DNA of 64,000 nt from Casuarina equisetifolia. Lineage: Eukaryota; Streptophyta; Magnoliopsida; Fagales; Casuarinaceae. The stretch lies in NCBI GenBank assembly GCA_028551475.1, contig CM052358.1, positions 1,676,501 to 1,740,500 of the forward strand, given 5' to 3'. A model generated the notes under the pieces. It saw only the letters and a list, made by a program, of their open reading frames with translations. It was not told the origin of the DNA and did no database searches. The position numbers and the translations under genes are program-made. Shown piece after piece: positions 53,085-64,000 of the stretch (the first letter of the stretch is position 1; the number at the start of each line of letters is the position of its first letter).

Positions 53085-56000
53085 ATGGAACTAAGCACTA
53101 ACAGGATGATTAGTTTGAATGGAAAAAACTATCATGTTTGGAAGGGTAAGATGGAAGATTTGCTTTATGTGAAGCGTTGGCACTTACCGGTGTTTAGTGA
53201 AACTAGACCAGATAACATGAGTGAGGCCGATTGGACTCTTGAGCATAAAATTGTATGCGAGTTCATTTGACAATTTGTAGATGAGAATGTTTTGAATCAC
53301 ATTAGTAAAGAAACACATGCTCGGACTCTATGGAACAAGCTTGAATCTTTGTATGCTCGAAAGACTGGAAATAATAAGATGTATTTGATGAAGCAACTTA
53401 TTAGCTTAAAATACAAAGATGGGCAATCCATATCTGATCATTTGAATGAGTTTCAGGGAATGTTAGATCAACTTTCAGGCATGAATATGAAGTTTGAAGA
53501 TGAAGTACAAGGACTTTGGTTACTTGGTACTTTACTAGAATCTTGGGAAACATTTCGTATGTCAGTGAGTAACTCTGCTCCCGATGGTATTGTCACTATG
53601 GATTTTGCCAAGACTAGTATTTTGAATGAAGAGATGAGAAGAAAGAGTCAGGGTTCTTTGTCTCATTCTGAAGCTTTGGTTGTTGAAAATAGGGAGAGAA
53701 GTCATAGTAGAGGTCTGAGAGGTTATAACAAAAGTCGAAGTAAGTCTAGATCATGGCATAAAAATGTGGAGTGCCATCATTGTGGCAAAATGGGTCATAT
53801 CAAGAAAAATTGCTTCCAGCTAAAAAATGAAAAGAAAAATGGTAAAGGTAGAAATGAAAAGAAGAAAGTTAATGAAAGTGAGGAGAAGAAGGACAACAAT
53901 GATAATGATCGAGTTGCAGCAACTATTAATGAACTTGTTATTGTGTGCTATGATGATAATGTGAATTTTGCAAGCAATGAGACAAGTTGGGTAATTGATA
54001 GTGGTGTTTCTCTTCATATTACTTCCAATAGGGAGTTCTTTACTTCTTATACTCCTAGAAACTTTGGCACATTGAAGATGGGCAATGATTGCTTAGCTAA
54101 AGTTGCAGGTATGGGAGATGTATGCTTGGAGACTCGTAATGGATCCAAGTTGGTTCTCAAGAATGTTAGACATGTACCAGAAATTCGCTTGAATTTGATT
54201 TCTACCGGACAACTTGATGATGAAGGTTTTTGCAATATCTTCAATAATGGACAATGGAAACTTACTAAGGGTTCATTAGTTATTGCTAGAAGCAAGAAAG
54301 AGTCTTCTTTGTATTTATTTCAGGCCAAGATTTCCAAGAACATTTGTAATGTAGTGGAAGATAGGAATGCAAGTGCTTTATGGCACAAAAGGTTAAGTCA
54401 CATGAGTGAGAAGGGCATGAATATGTTGGTAAAGAAGAACTTGTTATCTGGGATTAAAAGTGCAAAACTTGAGAAGTGTGCACATTGTTTAGTTGGAAAA
54501 CAGAAAAGAGTTTCATTCTATAGTCGCCCTCCTTCAAGAAAATCAGATTTATTGGAGTTAGTACACTCAGATGTTTGTGGCCCAGTTAACCCGAGGACGC
54601 TTGGTGGAGCATCCTACTTTGTGACCTTTATTGATGACTACTCAAGAAAGGTTTGGGTTTATGTTTTGATGTCAAAAGATCAAGTGCTAGATGTGTTTAA
54701 GCAATTTCAAGTTTCAGTAGAGCGGCAAACTGGAAAGAAGTTGAAATGCATTCGATCAGACAATGGTGGTGAGTACATTGGACCATTTGATGAGTATTGT
54801 AGGCAACATGGTATTCGATATCAGAAGACACCTCCAAAAACACCTCAGTTGAATGGTATAGCGGAAAGAATGAACAGGACATTGGTTGAGAGAGTTAGAT
54901 GCATGATTTCAAATGCTAACCTGCCAAAGACATTTTGGGGTGAGGTATTACTTACAGCAGCTTATGTTATCAATCTATCTCCAACTATTACTTTAGATGG
55001 TGATGTACCAGATAGAGTTTGGTTTGGCAAGGATGTTTCCTATAACCACCTAAGAGTATTTGGTTGCAAAGCATTTGTTCATATTCCAAAGGATGAGAGG
55101 TCTAAGTTAGATGTCAAGACACGAGAATGTATATTTCTTGGTTATGGTTCTGATGAATTTGGCTACAGGTGTTATGATCCAGCTGTGAAGAAAATTGTGA
55201 GGAGTCGTGATGTTGTATTTTTTGATAATCAAAATATGACAGATATTGGCCAGAGCGAGAAAAATATGTCACAAGGCTCTAAGATTGGTATTGATATTGA
55301 TCTAATTTCTTCAAATAATTTACAGCGACAATTACCAGAACAAGATGAGAGTGATATTCAGCATGATGTTTAGGATCAGGTTCAGAATGACCAACAGGTT
55401 ACAGATAATAGTGACACTCAGACAGATAATGTTGTTGATGTTCAACAGAATCCATCTTCAGTTCCACCATTGAGGAGGTCTACTAGAGGTCGCCATCCAT
55501 CCTCTAGATACTCCACTGAGGAGTATGTATTGTTGACTGATGCAGGTGAGCCTGAGAGCTTTAAAGAAGCAACAGAGGATGTGGATAAGAAAAAATGGGT
55601 TGATGCAATGCAAGATGAGTTGAAATCTTTGCATGATAATCAAACATTTGAGTTGGTGACATTGCCTAAGGGCAAGAAAGCTTTGAAGAATCGTTGGATT
55701 TATAGATTGAAGCATGATGAAAATTCTTCACAACCCCGATACAAAGCCAGACTAGTTGTTAAAGGTTTCAGTCAGAAAAAGGGAATTGATTATGATGAGA
55801 TTTTCTCACCTGTTGTGAAAATGTCCTCAATTCGAGTGGTTTTGGGATTGGCTGCCAGTCTTGATCTTGAAATTGAGCAAATGGATGTAAAGACTGCTTT
55901 TCTTCATGGTGACCTAAATGAAGAAATTTATATGGAGCAACTAGAGGGTTTTAAAGAAAAATGTAAAGAGAACTATGTTTGCAAGCTAAAGAAAAGTTTA

Positions 56001-57106
56001 TATGGCTTAAAACAGGTACCGAGACAATGGTATCGAAAATTTGAGTCTTTTATGGGGGAGCAAGCCTATAAGAAGACAAATTCTGATCATTGTGTGTTTG
56101 TGCAGAAGTTCTCAGATGATGATTTTATCATTCTACTACTTTATGTAGATGACATGCTTATAGTTGGTAAGAATGCTGCAAGAATTGAAAAGTTGAAGCA
56201 AGATTTAAGTAAGTCATTCTCAATGAAAGACTTAGGCTCAGTGAAACAAATTCTTGGTATGAGAGTTAGTTGTGACAGAAAAGCCAAGAAGTTGTGGTTG
56301 TCTCAAGAAGAGTATATCAAGAAAGTGCTTCAGAGGTTTTGTATGGATAAAACTAAAGTGGTGAGCACGCCTCTTGCTACACACTTTAAGCTTAGTAAGA
56401 AACAATGTCCTGTAGATGAGGAAGACAGAAAAGATATGGAAAGAGTTCCTTATGCTTCGGCTGTTGGTTATTTAATGTATGCAATGATTTGTACAAGGCA
56501 AGATATAGCTCATGCAGTTGGAGTAGTTAGCAGATTTACTTTTAATCCTGGAAGAGAACATTGGAATGTAGTGAAGTGGATTCTAAGGTATCTTCGAGGC
56601 ACTTCTAGTTTGAAACTTTCATTTGGGAGTGATAAGCCTATTCTTATGGGATATACAGATTCTGATATGGCAGGAGATATTGATAATAGAAGATCTACTT
56701 CAGGCTACTTGATTAAGTTTTCAGGGGGAGCTGTGGCATGGCAATCAAGATTACAAAAATGTATTGCTCTATCTACAACGGAAGCAAGATTTATTGCAGC
56801 AACAGAAGCATGTAAAGAGTTGCTTTGGATGAAGGAATTCATAAAAGAACTTGGTTTTGTGCAAGAAAGGTATGTGTTATTTTGTGATAGTCAAAGTGCT
56901 ATACGTCTTGCTAAGAACTCTACGTTTCATCAAAGATCAAAACATATCGATGTAAGGTATCATTGGATACGAGATATCATGAAAACTAAGAGGTTGCACT
57001 TGAAAAGGTATATACTGAGGATAATGGTTCTGATATGATGACAAAGGCTCTATGGCAAGAAAAGTTTAAGTTTTGTCGGCATGAGGCCGGTTTGGATTGT
57101 GCTTGA
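53085..57106 (+). pseudogene. Copia gag-pol polyprotein with two in-frame stops and a late frameshift
   Basis: It starts MELSTNRMISLNGKNYHVWK (gag). A TGA at 53268-53270 interrupts gag (probably CGA originally) and a TAG at 55371-55373 lies between integrase and RT (probably CAG); both are single substitutions in one continuous frame. The nucleocapsid zinc knuckle is CHHCGKMGHIKKNC. The protease motif is VIDSGVSLHIT, with Val in place of the usual Ala. Integrase has the LWHKRLSH...CAHC pre-domain and Asp, Asp, Glu in SDVCGP, RSDNGGEY and NGIAERMNR. RT has LYVDDM. RNase H reads STTEARFIA, where copia proteins usually have STTEAEYIA. Near 57001 one base is missing, so the true end (GSDMMTKALW...) lies in another frame and stops at 57104-57106. 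Confidence 0.92.
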
Positions 57107-57140
57107 GAAATGGACATATGGAATCTCCCTCATTTGGGTT

Positions 57141-57153
57141 GGAGGGGAAGAAT
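57141..57153 (+). other. Polypurine tract
   Basis: GGAGGGGAAGAAT lies immediately before the 3' LTR; it is the plus-strand priming site. Confidence 0.85.
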
Positions 57154-57841
57154 TGTTGGGTTGGTCCAACCCATATTCGGGGACTTATTATTGGGTCCAA
57201 TTAGGGTAATGTGGCCCTAAGGTTTAAAAGGAAAAATATAGGGTTTTTTCTTTAAGAGAAGGGGTGAGTGGCCGTCAAAGAAAAGAGAGAAAGAAAAAAG
57301 AAAACAGCAGAATTTCGCAGAAATTAGAGGCCCTGCGCAGCAGTTGATCAAACGTCTGATCAAGGTCGATCCATGGTCCGATTGAACTGATTTTTTGTCA
57401 GCAGGTTCGGGATTGGGTGTTCTTCATTGTGAACGGTTGGATCGTTGTTTGGAGCTCTTGAAGTCAGCAGATTATGGTAGAAAATCTGGGTGATATTTCT
57501 CTAACTTTTTCTTGGTTAAGTTGTTGTTTACAACTTGTTTCTTCACTATTTATTGGTGATTCTATTATTGTTGAATTAGTGAATCTTAGTCCTGTTGCTA
57601 TTGTTAAGGACTTGATTGGGTTGTAACCTAACGATTGATATAGTGGAGATTTGGGTGGACTCCGTGATTGGTCCCGTGGTTTTTTATCCTTCACATTGGA
57701 GAAGTTTTTCCACGTAGAAATTCTTTTGTGTTGGTTGTGATTTACTTATTTTACTTGTGATTCAAATACATCATTGGTGTTTTAGTATTTCCTCATAGGT
57801 TCAATCAAAGTGGGAAACTTTATACGTCGTTTTTCCCTTCA
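57154..57841 (+). repeat. 3' LTR (688 bp)
   Basis: TGTTGGGTTGG to CCCTTCA, one base longer than the 5' LTR because of an extra A in AAGAGAAGGGG. Confidence 0.95.
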
Positions 57842-57846
57842 AATAC
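57842..57846. repeat. 5-bp target-site duplication (right), AATAC
   Basis: Matches 52338-52342. Confidence 0.92.
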
Positions 57847-57870
57847 TTCTATGGAAGATCTATAAATAAG

Positions 57871-58010
57871 CCACATGCCATTTGTAACAAATGTACCAAA
57901 TGTAATATTCAAAAACAACCATCATTTCTCAATTTAAAATCAATATGTTCAGTTGTTCATAAAATTAAAGCATACTTCGTGATATAACTTCAACTACAGA
58001 AACAACTGGA
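57871..58010 (-). repeat. Right arm of the inverted repeat flanking the copia insertion
   Basis: Its reverse complement matches 51751-51915. Before the copia insertion the two arms would have been about 450 bp apart. Confidence 0.85.
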
Positions 58011-59084
58011 AGATATATGTTGAGTCTTTGTTACCGTGGATATGAATGGATGCCTTTTTGGAATGATCTGAGGTTGGTTTCTATTTTCTGATGCCTTATA
58101 GCCATCATAGTGATGTTTCTTCTCACATGCTACCATTGAGAAACACACCATTTTTAATGTTGATGTTGTAGTTCTGTTATAATTGTCAATTCCCTCCATT
58201 CAGTGCTGAAAGTGTCTTATTCCAAAAATCAAGATTGAAATTTTTTAGCTTTCCTTCCTATCCATATCGTAATTTATGTCCTCTGTGAGATCTTTAAAGT
58301 GTCAAAGATACATGACACAAAATCTGGGAGGGGAGAACAAAAGAAGGTTAGCAATATCACATTTGCTCTTGTAAGAACAATTTTTCCTGTCACAAAAATA
58401 AGCAGCACAATTTCGGTTGTTTCAATCAACAGATCAATCCTGGGAACAACTTTGGCTCACACTTAGAAAGAAACACGAGTCAATTCAGGATTCATCATTC
58501 TCTGGTTCTTATCTGTGCGCTCTAGGACATGTGTGCATATGAGTGCATAAATGTCACATACATGTGTGAAATAAGGTATTGCCATTTGAATGGTCAGGGG
58601 AACACCCTAAACTCTTTTTCTGGTAAATACTTACAACTGTTCACAATAGAATACACAATATGGTATATACATGCTATAACTCGTAAAAAAAAAAAAAAAA
58701 ACCCAATACCGGCTTTGACCCTTAAGAGAAATAAAAACAGGAAAATTGCTGTTCAAACAGAAAACAATTTTTTGCTTGGAAAGTACATGGTACAATATTC
58801 AAAGAAAAAAACTCATACAATGGTTCTACATTTAAGAGAAAGAACACAAGGAAGACACTATAAAGGCACATTTTTATAGTATGTATGTGTTACAATTCAA
58901 GAAAAGCATTCGATAATTGCTATGACATGAATAGAAAACCAGTTCAAGTAAAAGAACCATGTCTCTACCAGCTAAAATTCTTTTAATCGACGAGTATCAA
59001 ATTATTCAGAAATCATTCAAAAGTATATGGCATAAATAACTTCAAAGACACATTTAGACTCTAGATTGATCTGCAAAATATAGC

Positions 59085-59185
59085 TCAAAGCACACAACGA
59101 GGACCAGACACAAAAGACATCAAAATCTCTGCAGTGAACTTATCGCTCAAACCACAGCTCTGGCATTTCAGAACTTCAAAACCAT
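59085..59185 (-). other. Candidate terminal exon on the minus strand, unidentified
   Basis: After an acceptor-like CTTCCCCCAG the minus strand reads GFEVLKCQSCGLSDKF and continues to a TGA at 59085-59087. The CxxC pair and even codon usage look coding, but I find no upstream exon that joins it and do not recognise the protein. Confidence 0.2.
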
Positions 59186-60776
59186 CTGGGGGAAGTTCAT
59201 TGTATTTGTATTATAGTACTGCAGGATCATATCCCAATACAAGTATGTGATTTTTTGCAATCAATGACAAAATTTGCATAACGAAATCAACTCTCACCGT
59301 TTTCCTGTCTCACAGGGAGACATGTTATCAATGTTTTTCCAAATATACACAGCCATGCTCTAGTTTTGAAGTGAAACCGACCCACATCAGAACACCATAC
59401 CATTTCATTGTAATCCAGCCCATTACATCGTAATAAAGCCTATGATTTCTTCATCATCGTATTGACAATAGCATCACCTTACAGGTATTACAAAAATTGA
59501 CCAACATTTGGATTTCATGTTTTTTTGATTATGCATGTGAGGAAAGCCTAAACCAAAAGAAATAATAATAAATGTGGATCAAGAAAGCTTACGCACCCAT
59601 GATCAGCTGCGGGAAATGGCATGGAATCAAGTTTCAGAGTTAACTTGATTAATAAGTATCGTTCTCCAAGACTATCCGGTTCAATTAGTCTACAAACGAA
59701 TGACTGGAAGCTAATGACAGCCAAAGGTACACTGAGTAATCAAACGTGATACATGCTAATTTATAACAATTATAGTAAGTATAGTTGGCCTTATCCCACT
59801 CGACATAACTGCACCAAAAAGTTAGGGGGTTCTCTGCACAATACTTAAGGAAATATAAAACTGTACGCGGATGGCTAGGAGACAAGCGCACCAATATTGA
59901 AACATCACGTACTCTGAGGTCGAAGTCCAAAGACTTCTCTGTAATTCATAGAACAAAGGCGCACTACTCTTTTCTAAAAGCAATATATATATATATATTC
60001 TTTAGTTTACAATTTCTGAGATCAAACGGTTCATCCAATGGAAAAGTAAAGATTAGTTTGCATAATTTGAAATTCAGAGCTAGGTATTTGGTATCATATT
60101 TAGAACTGGGCTTGTAAGAAAATTAAAGTCACAGATTAGAAAGATGAATCTTTCTATAAATCCCACCACAAGATTCTATGCACAAATCTATGGGGATGGG
60201 CAAAGAGAACTTTAATTTTGAGAATAACCCTTTCTACCATCCCTTTTTCTTGTTGAACATTTAGAAATACGAAACATGATATTCAAATTGCTTAAAAAGA
60301 CCACAAACACCACGCACTTACAGACAATAGACACGCACTTATGAGTGTCATGTCTGTGCTATGCCCAAGTCCTTCCTTAAGATTTACTATTTGTATGTCT
60401 GGCCATGTTCTCTAACATGGAGATGGTGGTAAGAGAGGAAAAAAGCTGTTGCATGTAGTAGTAAAAATAACAGCCCAACAATGTATTTTGGGTACCTGAG
60501 ACTGCAACCTGAAACCACATTGCCAATGCTGATGAGTGAAAGACAGCTAATTTTCATCTATGGAGATAAACTAGCATTGATCATATAATCGGAGATTAGA
60601 AGGAATGTCAGACAGGGGACTACTTTTTGTCCATAAGTTTATGATAAAAGAAACAAGCTCTTCTCGAAATTGCAAATTTTAGTTTAAAGAGGCAACAAAA
60701 CCACAAGTGCTTGGACACTAGCACAAGGAGCATGAATGAGTACCTAATTACAAAGTTAGGCAATGTTGCACAACAG

Positions 60777-60780
<4 letters not shown>

Positions 60781-60810
<30 letters not shown>
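60781..60810 (+). repeat. (TC)n microsatellite
   Basis: Fifteen TC repeats in non-coding DNA. Confidence 0.85.
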
Positions 60811-60812
<2 letters not shown>

Positions 60813-60862
60813 AGTAGTCATCATCAGACATAAAAGAGCTGCATTCCAAATGAAAAAAATAC

Positions 60863-61214
60863 TTTATCTTCCTGGTAAACCTTCCTGGCTAAAGTACACT
60901 TCAACTACCCTTGCCATCACCTATCGAGTCCCCAAACACATCAAATATGATAGACCATAGAGCAACAAATGGTCCACACTCTTGTTGCTTCCCTAACACA
61001 TGCAAGACCAAATCACTTTAATGATAAATAAATTGGTAACCTTTATCTTCGTGGTAAACCGTCCTGGCTAAAGTACGTTCCAACATCCCTTGCCATCACC
61101 TATTAAGTCCCCAAACACATCAAACACGAAAGACCATAAAGCAACAAATGATCCACGTTGCTTCCCTAACACGTACAAGACCAAGTCACTGTGATGATAA
61201 ATAAACTGGTAAAC
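60863..61214 (+). repeat. Tandem duplication, about 179-bp unit, two copies
   Basis: Units begin at 60863 and 61042 with TTTATCTTC(C/G)TGGTAAACC. They share CTTGCCATCACCTAT, AGTCCCCAAACACATCAAA, TTGCTTCCCTAACAC and ATGATAAATAAA in order. The second unit is about six bases shorter because CACTCTTG is reduced. Confidence 0.9.
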
Positions 61215-63036
61215 TAATTCAGAATGAAGCATAAGCTAGTGGCATTTTTCACCTTGTACATGCAATAAAAGTTATTTCTTAGCAAACAGTCTACAACCCA
61301 AAACTGTTTTTTCAAATTTAGCCCTTTTATAGATTCTGTTACAAAGAAACCAGAGACTTTACAAAATTAAACATTAAAATCAATATCTAGGGTTTAGCGC
61401 CACTAAGGATTCATAATTCAACCTTAATTTACTGGGATAGAATTTGAGTAATGATGAGCACGTTAAAATCCAGATGGACAAACAGGCCTAACATGTTATC
61501 TAAGATAGAAGGGACGACTTCTAGAGATATAATGTCTCATGTTAGAGACACGAGAATATTAGAGATATGGGACATGAAACGCATGAGACAAACCCAAAAC
61601 ACAACTGTTAATAGCAATATTGTAGCATACTCTTGTAACAACCAGCAAGGCTCCTCAAGTACTGCATTCAAAAAAAGTATTACAAATTCATCAATTATCA
61701 ATAACCTAATGAAAGTAAAAGGTAAAACAAGAAATTAAAATTAGAAGAATATTACGTGTAATTGACAAAAAGAAATGTTATGCGTGATAGTAAGCCATAG
61801 GGGTTCTAAACAACTTAAGTGAACGAAGTTGTAATGGCATTTGATTGGGTAGACTCAATGTAACCCTAATGCAAGGCCCAGTAAATGGGATAGTAGGGAA
61901 TAAACCACGTGTACCGTTCAAAATTCTAATATGTGTGAGATATGATCATGCAAAATGTGTAAAAGAAAAAAAGAAAAAGAAAAAAGGACTAAGGCATGCT
62001 TTAGTTTATGCAGAGAATCCAACTTTAGAAAGTGCATGAACTGCTAATTTTTTATAGGAAAATAAAGGTGGTCATGATTCCTCTTTTTCTCCCCCTATCT
62101 TCTCCAAAACATAATACTGCAAGATATTATGTCAAAATCTAAGAATTTTATTTTTAACCAAGGAGCATATAAAAATATTATCCCTAGAATGCCAGTTCTC
62201 TTTCTACGGTCATGTCTTCCTTTGACAAGAGAACATTTTTTTATATAATAATCAGCTTGATACATTCATATCGTTATGTGTTCTACATGGGTAACTTGTC
62301 ATGAGGTGGTGCATACACTATTGCAAGATCTCTCAAGTCACAACTGTATTCTATTTTTCAAAGATGAAAAGATTGGTTTTAAAGGGAAGATAGATAGAAG
62401 ATCAGAGAGAGGAAAACAATAGGAATAGTGCATAGGTGGTATCCCAAAAGTAGTTTCCTCTCTCCTTGTGAAGAAATTCACTTCCATGGCTACCCAAACA
62501 CAACCAACCGATCCATAATAATTAAAGCCTAAACCTCTTAAAGCATCTATTCAAAGTTCACACTCATCAATGGGGCATAGTAGACTCTGCTCTTCTTTCT
62601 TCCCACTTTCTCTCTATATATCCATGTCATTTCAATCATCTGTGTGCAGCTGATTAATGACCTCGACTACTCTAGCAAATGGAAGAACATTCCTATCAGA
62701 ACTGCATGCTCGCCACAAAAGCACACCAAATTCTTAGAAGATTGGCAGCTATATTCAATTTGTCACCAGTCAAAAATTTGATTCTCAGAAACAGTGATGT
62801 TTATTCCATTTAGAACTTGGGAGAAAGGCTGTCCATGTTCGTGTGTGTGTGTGTGTGTACACATAAGAAACTTTTATCACACCATTGGAGCATTCTATAA
62901 CTACTACACCGCACCTCAAGATGCATCCACAGGAAAAAACCATATAGCTGACACATACATAAGCAGTAAATGATAGAGATGGTATATAGAGAAAAGCACA
63001 AGAAAAGAAACACCATTTCCATCCCAAACAACATAC

Positions 63037-63095
63037 CTGTGAACTTTGCAGATGCCACAGTTTTAAGAAGTACCTTCAACACTTGCGGAATGGTA
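63037..63095 (-). other. Candidate minus-strand internal exon, unidentified
   Basis: It is bounded by ACGTGCAG and CACAG|GTATGT on the minus strand; one frame reads IPQVLKVLLKTVASAKFTG. It is one of several donor-like sites spaced along the last 1 kb on this strand. The flanking candidate exons do not share a reading frame with it as I can join them. Confidence 0.25.
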
Positions 63096-63224
63096 CTGCA
63101 CGTTGTTTCTTAAAAGTAAATGGCCAGAACAAGAAAACAATTGGGAAAGTGTAACCAATACACAACAGCACATACCTATCAGGTGAAGACTTGTCAATAG
63201 AACTTCAAATCATGTTCAGAATAC

Positions 63225-63282
63225 CTGTACAGAGCACAACATTTGTACCACCATCTAAACCAGTATCCCCCTCCAAATGAAC
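63225..63282 (-). other. Candidate minus-strand internal exon, unidentified
   Basis: It is bounded by TGCATAG and GTACAG|GTATTC on the minus strand; one frame reads VHLEGDTGLDGGTNVVLCT. It ends in phase 1, whereas the next candidate (63037-63095) needs phase 2, so either an exon is missing or these belong to a non-coding transcript. Confidence 0.25.
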
Positions 63283-64000
63283 CTATGCAATGAGTTTCTG
63301 TAGTCATTGAAAGTGAACAGAATAAGTTAATAATATAAATGCAGTAAATGCATGCATTGAAGATTTGGTGCCCAAATTAAACAGCAATATCAAACCACAG
63401 AATCCATCGCACCAAGAGGGCCTTATTCTTCCCCTGTGCCTTATGTAAGGATCTGACAAAAAAGCAACCTTCTATAGAATACCTATGCTTCCATTAAATC
63501 CCAAACATCCGCTACCATCGCAATTGTCCTAGAAAGGCACTGAAACACAAAATGCATATGGCAGGATTTGATTTTAATAATAAAAATGAAAACAAAGAGA
63601 TTAAGCTGCAGAATAGTTGGACTAAAAGGTTTGTGTTTCCTCAATGGCATTAAGTTGTTGCCTGAACCACGAAGGGAATTGGAAACAATAAGTTGAGCTA
63701 AACATATACCTACTTCTGCAACCAATATCACCACTTAAATTTGTCATGGTGGATTAAGATGCTACGACTTAAATGACCATTGTGTCTCGATAAGGTATTG
63801 GAGGCCAATAAATTAAAGCATAGCCATTTCAAGGAAAATTCTTGCACGACAAGTATTACATCTTGCCAAATGAAAATCCCAATACTTTAGCAACAATATC
63901 CCACATCCTCAAAACATACATTTAGGAATGATATGAAATCTAAGTCATCTCAAAAACACCCTTAATAATCTCTTTCAGGCGGAGAACTAATCCTTGAAGC

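Larger units (their letters stand above)
52343..57841 (+). mobile_element. Ty1/copia LTR retrotransposon, Tork/TNT1-like, 5.5 kb
   Basis: The element has TG...CA LTRs (52343-53029 and 57154-57841), a primer-binding site, a polypurine tract, and 5-bp AATAC duplications. A single gag-pol frame encodes gag, protease, integrase, reverse transcriptase and RNase H in that order, which defines copia. Domain sequences such as SDVCGP, RSDNGGEY, LLLYVDDMLIVG and GYTDSDMAGDIDNRRST resemble the TNT1/Tork clade. The two LTRs differ at roughly 18 positions plus one indel by hand count, under 3%, so the insertion is fairly recent. Two nonsense codons and a frameshift make it non-autonomous as sequenced. Confidence 0.96.
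57847..64000. other. Mostly non-coding right end of the window
   Basis: No gene can be supported with confidence across these 6.1 kb. It holds the right inverted-repeat arm, a poly-A run (about 58686-58701), a short AT repeat near 59980, a TC repeat, a 179-bp tandem duplication and an A-rich stretch near 61960-61990. Weak exon-like signals on the minus strand at 59085-59185 and 63037-63282 are listed separately. The open frames on either strand are short and unrelated to known families. Confidence 0.45.

Overview
The window is nuclear DNA from a flowering plant. It is AT-rich with GT-AG introns, genes many kilobases apart, and a Tork/TNT1-like Ty1/copia retrotransposon. It also carries a VAMP727-type R-SNARE with the acidic longin insertion known from seed plants. 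I cannot name the species. Every convincing host gene is on the + strand. Exon boundaries below were set by hand from GT/AG sites and frame closure.

Layout: (i) 78-5119, an MMTAG2-like basic nuclear protein gene (4 exons, 232 aa). (ii) 6381-12037, an AMMECR1-domain gene (5 exons, 212 aa). (iii) 13892-17525, VAMP727 (5 exons, 238 aa). (iv) 19826-21651, a hemerythrin-like HHE-domain gene (3 exons, 325 aa) with an N-myristoylation-type start. (v) 22716-27230, the RNase H2 catalytic subunit (8 exons). (vi) 29105-29604, a 500-base run of N. (vii) 29605-50892, a second, nearly identical copy of 8336-29104, holding AMMECR1 exons 2-5, VAMP727, the HHE gene, RNASEH2A and an 89-codon ORF. (viii) 52343-57841, a complete copia element with two LTRs and a 5-bp target-site duplication. 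(ix) 57847-64000, mostly non-coding, with a tandem repeat and weak minus-strand exon candidates.

The dominant structural fact is the ~21-kb repeat. The tail of the left contig, right up to the N-gap, equals the head of the right contig, starting right after the gap. That geometry is what two overlapping contigs or haplotigs look like when scaffolded end to end. The most economical reading is one real locus in which each gene occurs once. One-base indels that break genes lie towards the gap in both copies. RNASEH2A is frameshifted only in the left copy and AMMECR1 only in the right copy, so each intact reading comes from the other copy.

The genes are ordinary eukaryotic single genes, not an operon. 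Their roles differ: a putative RNA-associated factor, AMMECR1 of unknown biochemistry, vacuolar/endosomal membrane fusion, a metal-binding HHE protein and ribonucleotide excision. I see no evidence for a new multi-gene system. The most useful observations are the assembly duplication, the young copia insertion inside an inverted repeat, local tandem duplications around the genes, and an unidentified 89-aa ORF with its own TATA box.
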